This document shows, one piece after another, positions 1-11,859 of a stretch of 64,000 bases of DNA. A program made the position numbers and the translations under genes. The DNA is from Coccinella septempunctata (taxonomy: Eukaryota > Arthropoda > Insecta > Coleoptera > Coccinellidae). The notes below the pieces were generated by a model. That model saw nothing but the letters and a program-made list of their open reading frames with translations. It was not told where the DNA came from and ran no database searches. Positions within the stretch are counted from its first letter, which is position 1. Every line of letters starts with the position of its first letter. The stretch is taken from contig NC_058195.1 of the NCBI RefSeq assembly GCF_907165205.1, positions 15,314,001 to 15,378,000 on the forward strand, given 5' to 3'.

Positions 1-369
1 CCCTGTATACCATTTTTCTTGACAAGAACGCACCCTTTAAATTTTTCTATTATATGTTTCTTGTACAATTTAGATGCAGTTAGTAGTATCATAAATCGAA
101 CTTCTCTTCCTGACTTCTATAAAGAATTCATCCCATCTATAAAATTCATCCAATTATTTCTGTTGCACTTTGACAAAGTAGACGAAGCAGGATCTACTGA
201 CTACAGAATCCGTTTTTAACAGATATCAAGACTGAATGAAATCACATCGAACACACTATCGAGTTCACTGAATTTTTTCTTTAGCTACGTTATAACCAGT
301 TTGCAATGTCGACTTGAATTCAGATATGTTGTTTCCTGTTAAGGCGTTCGCCTTTTACTTTCGTTTGTA
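1..369. other. Unassigned sequence with a transposon end at its left edge
   Basis: The first bases read CCCTGTATA, which matches the right end (CACCCTG followed by TA) of several TIR elements elsewhere in the window, so the window probably starts at the end of one. I see no gene in the rest; the 66-codon open frame at 19-219 has no recognisable protein features. Confidence 0.35.
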
Positions 370-725
370 ATCTTGATATGAAATATTAGGAAGAGTTTAT
401 GTAATAACTTGAATTGTTACAAAGCTTGCGATTCAGGTATACTCAAACAATTCATTAGTTTTTTCCAAATATTCAAGTTTATGATGATAAAAATTAATTG
501 ACTATAGGGAGTGGAAAAAACTCTCTTGTTTCATTTCTTGACACAGAACTAGGTTTGAAATGTTAGGAGGAACTATGTAATCATTCGATTTTTTACAGAG
601 CTTTCATGCGATTGAGATGTTCTTAAAAATTAATTAGTTTTTTCCACATACTCAAGTTTATGACGATAAAACTAAATTGACTGTGGGTAGAAAAAAAACT
701 GTCTCATTTCTTTTCCTGACACAAT
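370..725. repeat. Two-copy tandem repeat, unit about 177 bp
   Basis: Two adjacent diverged copies are visible. GAAATATTAGG near 380 recurs as GAAATGTTAGG near 557. Shared blocks such as TTAGTTTTTTCCA, CAAGTTTATGA and CATTTCTT lie in the same order in both units. There is no coding sign. Confidence 0.6.
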
Positions 726-1467
726 TCGTGTATTTTGCGTTTAGGTGACACTTTGTGGTTACGCTGTGATGTTTGCTATACTTTTTTATAAAAATTCATC
801 AGAGATTCCCACTGCCAGTTACATATTTCTGGAAATCATCAAACTTTTCGTGCCGCTCGATAGATAACATTCTTTTGGGACCCAAGGAACTCTAAGCTAT
901 GCTGTCACATCAAATACTTCAAATAATCGCTTGAGAATAAAGAAGGTAGATATATATGGACTCTCCTAGAAATCCCAAGACCTTTTCATGTCAATCCAGG
1001 GGCATATTTTATAGTTTCAAACTTACTTCATGTGAAGAATATATGGAATGTTTGGAAATTATTCGACAACTCTAGGAAAATTTATATTCACAGGAACGCC
1101 TGAAGCTCGGGGTTGTCTATTTGAAGTCCTGTTGGAGGAGAATCTGAGGAAAGAATATTGATATGTGTGAGAGTTTGGATCAAAGAAAAAAGAAAGTTTT
1201 TTCGTGATATTCTTATTTTCAGTTTAATCTTCACCTTGAAAATTATTGTTGCACTGGTATTTTTTAATCCATATCTTCTTCTTTACCTCTTGCTTACTTT
1301 TCCTGAAATATTTGTTTTCTTTATCATTTATTTTCCCAGTAAACGTAGATACGTGGAAAACACGTTGCATATTAAAAAAAATTTACTATTATTTATCGTT
1401 GAATGAACGGCAATACGTTTCATCCTAGTTTCATAGCAACGTTGCCATCTCACATTGATTATTATAG
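726..1467. other. No recognisable gene
   Basis: AT-rich sequence. The 82-codon open frame at 1158-1406 is rich in Phe, Leu and Ile, as AT-rich DNA often gives by chance, and shows no domain or splice context. Confidence 0.4.
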
Positions 1468-2665
1468 TAGTTGGAGAGCCGACGATGCTAAATCGGGATT
1501 TACTCGAGCGTCGTGGAGACCTAGTGGATTTTGAAGATTAGATGGTAGAAAGAAAAAAAGGTTTTATGATGAATGCATTTTCAGCATATACGGTACTGTA
1601 TATGCCCTACGCGTCTCTGATGAGAAGTTCATGCCATCTAACAGTTTATGTGGTGGGGCTGGCCGTACAGAAGTGTTCAAAATGGTAAGAAAAACAGTTT
1701 TTTCGAGCTTGTCAGATTTTTAGACGATATATTAATTGGACCCAAAGGAAGCTACTTTTCGAGAGACTGAAAATTCGGACGTCAGGTCATAGCGGTCCAT
1801 GAAAATGCAAAAAAACTCGTTACTTGTACATATTCGAGCGTATCAAATTTCAATACAGATGGTTAATCTCGGTGTAGCAGACGTGTTGACCCATTAATCT
1901 GACACAAATCAGGAGGGGTTTTCTTAATCTAACATTTTGAAGATGATAACTAGGCGTTTTATTCAAATATCACCTTCCAGTACCTACCTCTAATTGTTTC
2001 TGTATTCATTATGAAAGTTGTAGATAATAAAATTCTATAACACTTTTGCCTGAAGCAATTTTGAATACTCTTAACCGTTTTCGAGCTAGAGGGTGATGAG
2101 GGCGAGAAGCTTGCAAAAGAGCAAGATCAATGTAGAATCCCAGTCTGATGTACATTTATCGCCACATATCTCAAAAACGTTTGAACATCGAAAAAATGGC
2201 TTGGGACGAAATTTGTGGAAAATTTTATGCTCTACAACTTTATGGAGAATGCGAAAACGGTTTGAAGCCCTGGTAAGGAGATAACTCAAAAAAATATTGA
2301 TTTTTGTGTACTTTATGGCCTATTTTCATTGTTTCGGTTTACTGAAACTGTAAGATTATATTTTTTCCGTTATTCTTGAAACATTAGCTTCAAATTAAGA
2401 AAGAAGCCACCGCGCTCGAGAATGTACACGTGACTTTTTTTGTGCAAGTTTGGCGCCCTCCCATACATTTTCGGCACGCTTAAATGTCAAAAAAGGATTA
2501 TATAATTTTCAACGTGTACTTAAACACATTTTTCTTAATCTGACACGCTCGAGTATGTACAATGATCGTTGTTTTTCACTATTCGGACAAGCTGTCCTAG
2601 ACAATTCCCCCTATATACGGGTCTAATTTTTTTGGAGGTACTCTACAGGGTCCAAGGTATGGATA
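1468..2665. mobile_element. Repeat family R, copy 1 (right end missing)
   Basis: The left end AGTTGGAGAGCCGACGATGC matches the start of the complete copy at 8426-10054, and the two stay collinear to the part reading GGGTCCAAGGTAT. Inside are repeated versions of a motif of the type TGTACATACTCGAG followed by CGTGTCAGATT, in both orientations. No intact transposase frame is seen. The small open frames at 2086-2289 belong to this repeat, not to a gene. Confidence 0.6.
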
Positions 2666-3950
2666 TTGACAATAAATTATGACTTCCATCCATACTTTCT
2701 AGAAAACACAAACACCTTTACCAAGCCAGGACTCGAACTTCATATTCAAAGCTGATGTTTCACTCCTTAAGGGGAATTAATACCTCAAGAATCTCCATTC
2801 AAAATCGGCATTTACTAGTTCCTAATTTACGCTTTCAATTTCTTACGTGAAGCCTTGATTTTTTTTTAAATTGAAGTTAAAGGAAAAGGACGTCTTGATG
2901 TCACCCCGTCTCTTTTTTTTTAATTTAGTTATTTTTTTATGAGAAAAAAGAAACTTGAATTTTAGTTTCGACATACATATTTCGATAAAAATAACGACGG
3001 GGTGACATCGCCGATTCAATTGTTTATATATTGCAAAGATTTTTATAGCGATATATGCCAAAATTACGCTGAAATTCAGGAATAACTGAACTATTCAATA
3101 TTCCTAATATTACCTCTCCCGTGGTAATTTCTATTTTTTGACTATATAAGTACGTAATTCAGGCTACTGCTCAAAGATGTGACACCTTTTCGTATTTGGG
3201 ATAGCATCTGTAAAGCAACCAATGTCGATCGTCTTGATCTCGAATCGAATGTTCTACTTCCCCTTAATGGATACTTATACCTACGTTTTAAAAGGACGAT
3301 AAAGCACGTTTCTTATTAGTGGTCTGATTATTAAACCGTTTTAGGATAGTTTCATATATTCCTCACTGATTTAATGTTTATCACTTGTTATTGTTTAGTA
3401 GTCCTAATAAGCTCATTGCTTATTACTTCGATCAAGTACGGTGAGAAACGGTTTCTTATTAGTAATAACGGGTTGTTTAATATTTTCCTATTCAACATGA
3501 TGTAATGTTTCTCACTCCTTATTGAATATAGGATGTGAAAGGTGAAAGCACGATGAGTACACGTTTCTTATTGGTGGCTATAGTAACGAGTTGGATCATA
3601 TGAGTTGATTATAGGTGATATCAACGTGTGGTTGAATTTAGGTTAGGAAAAACATAATTTAATTAGACAAACTACACGAGGAACCCTGCACTTTCAAACG
3701 TATCAAGAAAAAGTTCTTCAAAATGCCATGTGATGCTAATTAGTTATTCAGAAAATAGGTTTCTGTAATCTTGGAAAGCTCACCCCTCATACTGACTATA
3801 GAGTGAAATCTCGTTGATTTTTTTGAAGAATAGGATTACCTCAACAGAAAAAGAGGGGCAAAAGAAAGCACAGGGAAAGGAGTTAATAGATCTCATTAAT
3901 ATAAAAGTGGCAAATTGCTTTCACAATAAATAAAAAGTATTATATTATAA
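2666..3950. other. Intergenic sequence with repeat fragments, downstream of the TEX47-like gene
   Basis: On the minus strand near 2740-2723 there is GTTCGAGTCCT, a good RNA polymerase III B box, but the flanks do not fold as a tRNA; at most it is a tRNA-derived SINE remnant. The stretch 2850-2915 is an inverted match to 37435-37500, so it is a dispersed repeat. Between 3300 and 3580 the phrase TTCTTATTAGT recurs loosely. I see no gene. Confidence 0.4.
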
Positions 3951-4624
3951 TCATTGTTGCTCAGTCATTTCTATTTGGGTTTCATCATCTAACACTATCT
4001 CTTCTACCTGCTCAACCTTGTGAGTTGGCAGATCGACACAAGGATCCCTAGGCTTCTCGAAGACTGTATAGGGAACCATCGTACTAGGAATAGGCCAGAC
4101 TTCATCCTGATAGGAATCGGCCACCACAGGACATCCATCAATATTGATATAATCCTCCAGGTCCTTCAGGAACCTGGTCTGCACCAAAAACTGCAGTAGA
4201 TTGATCTCTGGATAGTACGCTTTCAGCACCTCCTCGTAGAAACTGCTGTCGAAACTAACGCTGGAAGGTTCCGTCGGTTTTCTCAGGTCCAATGAATCTT
4301 CGTCGTCCTCGTTCTTCGTCTTCATCTCCCTTATTTCCCTGCATAACTGATAAACCTTCTGGACGCAATTGAATATGTACCTTCCTGATTTTTCCATGTC
4401 GCAGTCCGGATCGATCTTCTCGAGTAGTGTGGCTGGTTTACCTGGTATATCCATCCATTCCCTGACGAAACGCTGGTTGATGTGGTTGACCACGAGAACT
4501 AGCTTCGTCTTGGATAACTTGTTGTGCACGTCGTCATCCATCAGTAGGTGGAAGTGTTTCATTATGCTATCCTCGGATCCTTCCAGCATGTGGACGAAAT
4601 ATTTCTTGTAGTGCAGGAATATAC
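3951..4624 (-). CDS. TEX47-like gene, exon 2 (last)
   Basis: The open frame runs from the acceptor at 4625-4626 to a TGA stop at 3951-3953. It codes the rest of the BLUF-like core, a linker rich in Glu, Asp and Lys (MKTKNEDDEDSLDLRK), and a C-terminal part with WPIPSTMVPYTVFEKP. No AATAAA is seen just downstream; AATATA near 3937 might serve as a weak poly(A) signal. Confidence 0.62.
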
Positions 4625-7600
4625 CTAGAAATCATGTACAGGGTGTAAAAGTGCAACAAAGCATCCCCGTCGTGATCAATGAAAAAGCGGCTTTCTACTG
4701 GACAAGGGATGTTAAAAAATTTTATGGCCCATCGCGCGAAGGACAAGGCTTGATGTTTTATCTGTATTTTTCTGAGGAGAAAGTTCAAAGGAAACAACAA
4801 TTTCCTTGAAGTAATAAATTCAATATTTTGATAGAAGTTTATGATTACCTTTACCATACTTATAATTTGTGATCAAATTTATGGTGGTTTATCGCAGATA
4901 GACCAGAAAATCAGCAAAAACGCCCCCAGATGTTTCATCAAAATATTTCTCAGTAAACTGCACATAGTCAAATAATTTTGAAAGACTTCAACAAACACCA
5001 GAAATTTTTGTAGTAAAGGTAAAGATTAGTTGAAATTCCTGCTTTTTTCTGATATTCCTTAGCTATGGCAGCGCGTCTCTTGTTATACTCATTTTTTCTG
5101 CAGATATCATTTTCCTCATTTCTACTCTCCATAGAAATATGAAACTAATAAGAATGAAAAGATACCAAGATAATGGCGATTAAACGTTTCAGAAGAGCTC
5201 TCCTTCTTGCTGGATAAATATCATTATCTACAGGGTGAGTCTTTGTCTCATTCAAATATTTTAATCATTATTTATTTTAGATTTTTGAGGTCAAAATAAA
5301 CTCTTTTTCTTCATACTATTTTTTCCGATTCGGCCCTGATAAAGAGATATAGCCATTTTAAATTTTCATAATGAGCTATGCCAGCCCTGGAAAAACAAAA
5401 TTACCTTCAGAATAACCAGCTAAATCTATATCTAACACTAGACATCTGTGGATTTTTTAAAAAGCATTAGGTCAAAGCGTCCAATTTTTCCAATTTCACA
5501 GATATTTTTCATTTTTGAACATCAAATTAATCGAAAACGGCGCATTATACGAGAAAATATGAAGAATCAGATATTCATTAGATAGCGTTCAACTTAGTTT
5601 CAAGAGTTGGGTTCTTTGAAGTTTTGGTATTTTTGTGGTACGTAATGGTAATTATGAGAAAACTGGGTGATATGTTGTGTTTGAAAAGATCATCAAATGA
5701 ATGAAAAACTATATTTTCGAAATTAATTTCATACGATAAAACCGTTTGTGAGATAGAACCAAAGAGTAACCAACTCTTTGATAGAACTGAAAACAAAATT
5801 TTTTTATGGTTCCTCAACAGCTTGTATCTTTTGAACCGATCCGATTCCGAAAAAATAGTAAACGAAAAAAGTGTTTCTTTTGACCTCAATGATCAGTGTT
5901 AAAATATTTGTACGAGTCAAGGACGAAGTCAAACACTCGATTGGCCATGAAATAATGTTCTTATATAAGTTTTTGCAACTAGAAAGATTGGCAGTAATTA
6001 AATATACTTAATGTCATTACGATTTTGCCACATATTGATAATAATTATTATTACAAAAATGCAATAAGTTATTGAAAAAGAGAGAATACAAGTATTAGGA
6101 GCTGTTTAGAATTGAGGGCCTCTTATTCAAATATTAACCCTGATATTTTAATATCTACAATATATAAGATAGTATCGAGTTTATTTCATGTATTCTCTGC
6201 ATCAAAACGACTTATATTTTACCCGAATGTTTCCACAATCAGAAAGACTGTGAATAAAGAGGATGACCAAGAATTTTTTTTTATTGGGAGACCCAAAGTA
6301 TTAAAATTTTCAAAATAGACAGCCTTAAATATGAGGCAGTTGTCTTGTCAATTGTTTATGTAAAATTATAGGATTGATGTGGCCAATACTTAATGAAAAT
6401 CCATATGAACTTAAAACAGATTATACGATTAATATATAATCTGTTTCAACTCCCTTCAATTCTTTTGATTTCCATTAATCCAAAAAGATTTTTGTTGAAG
6501 AATTCAACATTTTTGTAATTATCTATTTATTCCTTCGAGAAATGTCCATTTCCTTCCACTGCATCAGATGCATATCATCTTTGGGTTGGTTATTTTTAAT
6601 TCAACAACTGATATAACGTCTTCAACTTTTAGTCAAAGAAGATAACGAACATTAAATCTTCTCATACTTATACAGGCTGTCCCAGCACTAGTGAATCAAA
6701 CGTCACACCACGATAGAGTAGACCAAATACTATTGAATGACACCAATATTACTTCAGCGAAAATGTACCGTTTCCGAAATAATCAGAATTTTATGAAAAT
6801 ACCTAAGGTTTCCCATCTTCGAACTATTTTTTTCAATCACAGGACCAGTTTGTGACAAAGGATAGCGATTTTAAATCATATTAATCCTATATTATTATTT
6901 TATCACACCTAATTAAAATTATTCCAAGTAGTTAATCGAAAACCCAAGTAAATGTAAATTAAAACATTTGTTTTTTCTACATAATTTTTATTACTCAGAA
7001 TAAACCCCCTCTATAGGGGTGATAATACGGGCGAAAAACGCTGTCCCTATTCACAAATTGGCCCTGTGATTAGAAAAATAGACCGAAAATTGGCAATTTC
7101 AGGTTAGGTTAGGTTTTTTTGGAAACGGTACATTTTCGTTCAACTAGTGTTGGTGTCATTCGATAGTATTTGATCTACTCTACCGTGGTCCCGTGGTGTG
7201 ACGTTTGATTCGCTAGTTTTGGGACACCCTGTATATTAATCGGAAGGAGGTCATTTCCCCTCCTCAATAAAGCTAGATCTGATGTAAAACCCAAAAATAT
7301 TTTGAAAAGCGTCATAACCTCATATTTTCTTACTAATGAGTATGGAATGTATCAAAAGTTCATAATCAACCAAGTGCTTTTATAAATGAAATGGAGTATA
7401 GGTGCGCTGTTCTGAGGTTAGTTAATAGGCTCGAAGCTACTGTTCTCATATATTGCAATCGATTATTTCGAAGTATCTGTGGAATATTTATGTAGGGCCT
7501 CTATAAATCATTTATTAAGAGTTTCATAGCAGTTCATACTAATAAATATCGTGGAATTGCGAATTGAGAATATTTCGACGCTCACTGAGCTATTTCAATC

Positions 7601-8076
7601 ATCCATAAAAACCCTGTTTTAGATGAAATTTAATTATTAACTATTTTTCCCTAATTTATTCAAATTTCCATGAAAACAGTGATGTTTCCTGACTGAATCA
7701 TATTCTTTTTTCGGAATTTTTTTTTGTAAAACCTAGTTGTTTCTTTGATTCTTCAAAACAGCAAAAATACATTTTGAATTGATTTCTTCCAACTAATTAG
7801 GATGCTAAGCTTACCAGTTAACGGTTCATCGTTATAACCACTGTTGATCTCATTGATGACTTCCCTGAAAACATCAGAAATTCCATCTGGACCGTCACTT
7901 TCGAAGGAGTGCTCCCCAAGGTAAATTATCCTATTGACGTAGATATTTTTTTTCGCTTGCTCCAAGTTCTCGCAGAGAATATCGAGCAGAGATTCTCTCT
8001 GAGGTTCCGGAACTCCTATGAGAGTTTGGCTTTTCTTTCTGGTGGTTTTTTTCCCCCCGTAAACGCGGTTCGCCAT
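3951..8076 (-). CDS. TEX47-like BLUF-fold protein (two exons)
   Basis: Exons 7815-8076 and 3951-4624 join in phase 1 to a 311-residue protein. The donor is ACTG|GTAAGC and the acceptor TTTCTAG|GT, and the split codon makes Gly88. Residues 46-150 read like a BLUF domain: NRIIYLG with Tyr52 on strand 1, then PLTGIFLHYKKYFVHMLEG at 86-103, then RFVREWMDI around Trp144, which fits the BLUF consensus R-x-F-x-x-W-x-M. The glutamine that normally contacts the flavin just before the LEG turn is His99 here, so light sensing is doubtful. A basic N-terminus (1-20) and an acidic C-terminus flank the domain. In mammals the BLUF-like TEX47 family is testis-expressed, so a sperm or cilium role is possible but inferred. 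The long intron is full of transposons. Family assignment is from motif reading only. Confidence 0.62.
5229..5926. mobile_element. CAGGGTGAGTC MITE, copy 1
   Basis: Starts ACAGGGTGAGTCTTTG and ends TACGAGTCAAGGAC; ends of other copies pair as inverted repeats. The interior has the family marks: AATAGTAAACG-type and TTTTTCCGATTCGG blocks, GGAAAAACAAAATT, and AAAACGGCGCATTAT. Non-coding. The same family occurs at 18178, 25772, 41083 and 63486. Confidence 0.7.
5927..7396. mobile_element. TIR element C, copy 1
   Basis: The left edge has CACTCGATTGGCCATGAAAT. The right edge, read on the minus strand, is TATACTCCATTTCATTTATA then AAAGCACTTGGTT. These match the terminal block of copies at 22194-23408 and 35553. 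The stretch 6470-6660 is an inverted match to 22490-22640. The left tip is cut by the MITE next to it. A palindromic element is nested at 6672-7236. No transposase frame is recognised. Confidence 0.5.
6672..7236. mobile_element. Palindromic MITE with CAGGCTGTCCCA ends
   Basis: The left part ACAGGCTGTCCCAGC is mirrored at the right by TTTTGGGACACCCTGTAT. Long arms pair further in, for example CGTCACACCACGATAGAGTA against TACTCTACCG...GTGGTGTGACG, and GTACCGTTTCC against GGAAACGGTAC. The arms cover almost the whole 565 bp. No coding potential. Confidence 0.75.
7815..8076 (-). CDS. TEX47-like gene, exon 1
   Basis: Starts at the first ATG (MANRVYGG) and codes 87 residues plus one base. The donor GTAAGC follows directly. 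It holds the basic N-terminus, a helix-like segment (residues 27-43) and the first BLUF-like strand. Confidence 0.6.
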
Positions 8077-8425
8077 CTCGAAAATGGGGTAACATCAAAT
8101 TAGTTGAAAAAGGATATGAGTGAAGTTTAATCGATGAGTTGTAGTCATGGAAATTTGTCAGAAATGTAAACAAGACACAGATACGAACTGGCGCGTTCAG
8201 GAAAAATCCTTTATGCAACAAGAATAACAAAGAATGAGGAAATTGCTGACATTAATAAGGGTGTTCAGAGCTTCTCCGAGCTTTTTCGAATTAATAACCA
8301 CCACTGCCAGCCATCTCATTCAGGTGATGAATTAGCCCATTGAGGCTCTGCCCCCGGAAGAGAAAATTTGTTAGATACTCTTTTTACTTGTTCCGAGTAC
8401 TTGGGTCTGAAATAAAGTCTTCATT
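8077..8425. other. Upstream region of the TEX47-like gene
   Basis: Likely holds the 5' UTR and promoter of the minus-strand gene that starts at 8076. I see no clear TATA box and no other gene. Confidence 0.35.
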
Positions 8426-10054
8426 AGTTGGGGAGTCGACGATGCTTGATAGGGATTCACTTGAGCTTCGTGGAGACCTAGTAGATTTTGAATATCAGAT
8501 GATAAAAAGAAAAGAAGGTTTTATGTTGTATGCACTTTCAGCGGTGGGTAAAGCGTCTGCATGTTCTCAAAGTTGTGAAAAAAATCGTCATGTGTACATA
8601 CTCGAGTGTGTCAGATTAAGATACTGTATATGCCCTGCGTGTCTGATAAAGAATTCATGTTTGCTTGGTTCTGACAGTTTTCGTGGTGGGGCTGGCCGTA
8701 CGGAAGAGTTGAAAATGGTAAATAAAATTTTTTGAGCGTGTCTGATTTTTAGAGGATAAGTTAATTGGACCCAAAGAAAGCTACTTTTCGAGAGACTGAC
8801 AATTCGGACATGCCGCAAGGTTACAGCGGTCCTTTGAAAATACAAAAAAAACTCATTACTTGTACGAACACGAGCGCGTCAGATTTTCATAGAGATGGTT
8901 AGTCTCATTGTTGACCCATTCATCTGACACTAATCAGTGAGGGTTTTCTTAATCTGCCAGTTGGAAGATGATAACAAGCTTTTTTTTCAAATATCTCTTG
9001 TACCTCTAATCGTTTCTGTATTCTTTATGAAAGTTGTAGATAATAAAATTCTGTACAACTTTTGTCCGAAACAAAACCGTTTTCGAGTTAGAGGGCGATA
9101 GGGCGAGGAGCTTAGCCACACATGCGAAAGACCAAGGTCAATGTACAATAGAAACCCAGTCTAATGTACATACATCGCCATATATCTCAAAAACGTTCGA
9201 ACGTAGAAAATATTGCTTCGGATAAAATTTGTAGAAATTGTTATGCCCTACAACTTTATAATGAATGCGAAAACAATTTGAAGCACAGGAAAGAGATAAA
9301 TAATTGAAAAAAACTGATTTTTGTTACCTTTCTGGCAAACTTTTATTATTTCGGCTCGCTGAAACTGTCAGATTATATTTTTTTTCTAATTTTAACATAT
9401 AAAGTGACACTTTTTAAAACTCATTGATGTTTTGAAACTTTTACTATTCGTAACCAGTTACGCAAAGTGAAATATTTTGCAACTGATGATATTAACGGAG
9501 TGAAAAATTTAATAATTTCCGTCACTAGACGATTTTAGGAATCTGCGAGCGAAGCTATTGAAGACGTTTCTCGTACTTTTAATTTGAATTCATAGTAATG
9601 TCCTATTCAAAATGAGAGAAAATATTGCGTGAAACACGTTGGGAAACACTATTTTTGTGTTTCGCGTAGAAATACGATCATTACGAAAAGTAATGTTTTT
9701 CCCACCTGGTTGCACGAATAACTATTCCGTTATTTTTGAATCCTTAGTTTCAAGCTCTCTAGAATGTGCACTTGACGTTATTTTTTGACAAGATTTGCAT
9801 TTGCGCCCTCCCACACATTTTCGTCACGCATGTGATTAACGGATCAACCACATCTATCTTAATCTGAAACGCTCGAGTATGTACAATACAATGATCGTTT
9901 TTTTACCATTCTGACTAGGCTGTCCTAGACAATTGCCCCTATATACAGGCCTAAGCTTTGGTAGAAGTACTCAACAGGTTCCAAGGTATCTACCCTCATA
10001 TTAATCTGACACGCTCTAGTATATCCCGAATTTCCCTCTTGGGCTCCCCAACTA
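8426..10054. mobile_element. Repeat family R, complete copy 2
   Basis: Begins AGTTGGGGAGTCGACGATGC and ends GGGCTCCCCAACTA, giving short inverted ends of about 12 bp. Internally the motif TACATACTCGAGTGTGTCAG and its complement recur near 8598, 8860, 9870 and 10005. An insertion of about 350 bp relative to copy 1 lies at 9386-9733. The 131-codon open frame at 8340-8735 and the minus frame at 8588-8845 lie in this repeat and look like chance frames. The transposase class is unknown. Confidence 0.65.
9386..9733. mobile_element. Insertion nested in repeat R copy 2
   Basis: Copy 1 reads straight from AGATTATATTTTTTCCG to TTATTCTTGAA. Copy 2 has about 350 extra bases at that point before the sequence resumes as CCGTTATTTTTGAA. 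The insert holds GTTTCGCGTAGAAATACG and near-palindromic ends, but I cannot name its family. Confidence 0.4.
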
Positions 10055-11459
10055 CATAGGGTGCAAGCAAAATTTGAAATTAAAGGAGATACATACAATG
10101 TAACCTACGCATTCGGATCCTAAATCTACCCTGAAATCTTCATTCAACTAGATTTGTCTCCCGAAAGCAGTAACAACAGTTACAGTGTTTATGGCTAGAC
10201 ATAATTTATGTTTATAGTTTGTAAGGTTATTACATTCCACTGCGGCCTTGAGATCTATTATGATCCTGGTACATGGTGTTTTCGTAGGTGATTCTTTATT
10301 TTCAACAATAGTCAACTGTAGAACTCATCAAAAAAATCCATTTCATCAACAATTGCCAGTATAAAACTTTTAAAATAAGGATGTTAAAAGAATCTATCAA
10401 GTGTATCTCTTAGATCCCATCATCTTGTGTTATTTTCATTATCAGACCGCTTCCTAAAGTCGTGAGTATATGACATATACATCAATTTATCTCCGAAAAA
10501 TAATCCGCCATATGGTCTTGCTTCGAATGAAAATAAATTTTTCAATTTCACCAAAGGTAAACTCATCCTTAACTGAGTTCACCTTCACCCTTCAACCACC
10601 TAAAGATTCTATTGTGATAGCGAAGCACGTGTCGTGGTTGAACAACTCATGTTAGTGGAAATCATTGAATTCTACTTGAGTTCAATTATGGATTTCCATC
10701 AACTATAGGCAACATTTATGTTATTAGATTTGCATTACTCAAGACCCACAGACGAATTTTTTTTACAGAATAATATTCCAATTCAGTGTTTGTACCCTTT
10801 GATAGGGTCTTGACTACCCTAAAATTTTCAAGCATGATGGATCTCAGTGAAGCGTTTGTGAGTAATAACTGCAACAGCGTCAGAGCATATTAAATTCAAG
10901 TACCCGGTTTTCAATCCTCTAAATGGGCCTTTATTACAATACCAGCTGCTTTCAAAAATACGTTGCCAGCAACTAGGATTATGACACTCACCATATTGTG
11001 CGACCCATTTCACGACGGCTATGAAACTTTATTACCAGTTGGTCCATATATGGAAGAGGTATAAAGCGAAGAAGATTTTTATAGATTTTTTATTAATGCC
11101 GTCAATATTAATGGATGAATCTAACGTTTCTGGGAATAATGAGATCACACGGTGCGTATAAATATATGGGAAGCTGTTGAATAACATTCTAGGTTAATAA
11201 TGAAGATGTCGCAGAACTACCAGACTCTTCCGAATCGATCAGAACAGAGAATAGGAAGTAAGGATAAAGGTCCCAAATCATGTTCCATGAATATATACAG
11301 TTTGGAGTACTCATATCAGAGAATTATTACGAGCTATTAAAAATCCAATCCATGTACTGGTCCAGCCAGTGGCTACAGTCCCTTTCCCCAATGATACCAA
11401 TGACGTAATTCTTTTCGATTTACTCAAGAGGGTCAGATTGATATAAGGCGAGGCACCTT
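10055..11459. other. No recognisable gene
   Basis: Unassigned sequence. Small open frames at 10470-10655 (+) and 10828-11013 (-) show no domain. The minus one includes CWQRIFESSWYC but resembles no family I know. Confidence 0.4.
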
Positions 11460-11775
11460 GGAAGACCTTGTAGAGTACCTCTAAGAAAATTAGACCTTTA
11501 TATACCTAAGGGGAATTGTCTAGGAAAGCCTTTGAGAATAGTGAAAAACCGATCATTGTACATACTCGAGAGTGTCAGATTCAGATATAAGTGGTTAATT
11601 ACATGTTGAAAAGTATACATTCTCATAATCTGACAATTTATGCGTGGCGAAAATGTGTGGGAAGGCGCCAAACTTGCAAAAAATGTCACTTGTACATTCT
11701 CGAGTGCAGTGGCTATTTTCTTATTTTGAAGTTTATGTTTCAAGGATAACGGAAAAATATAATCTAACAGTCATT
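11460..11775. mobile_element. Repeat family R, fragment 3 (inverted)
   Basis: Reverse-complement match to the right part of the family: GGGGAATTGTCTAGGA, then GTACATACTCGAGAGTGTCA, then a CTCGAG-containing end. Only about 300 bp remain. Confidence 0.6.
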
Positions 11776-11859
11776 CATTCATGCTGTATCCCGTTACCGG
11801 GAATAAATCTACAAAAAGACATAAAAAAGGAATAGACTTATAATTTCTTAGGGCTAATT

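Larger units (their letters stand above)
4625..7814 (-). other. Intron of the TEX47-like gene, filled with transposons
   Basis: About 3.2 kb between the two exons. From left to right it holds about 600 bp of plain AT-rich sequence, a CAGGGTGAGTC MITE (5229-5926), then a TIR element (5927-7396) with another palindromic element nested in it (6672-7236), and about 400 bp of unassigned sequence next to the donor. No further exon is needed, because the two exons join in frame. Confidence 0.55.

Noticed and set aside
2700..2790. tRNA gene on the minus strand (good B box GTTCGAGTCCT)
   Set aside because: The anticodon stem does not pair and no acceptor stem forms. At best a tRNA-derived SINE remnant.
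8340..8735. 131-codon frame as a gene
   Set aside because: It lies across the end of repeat family R, and the corresponding part of copy 1 is closed by stops.
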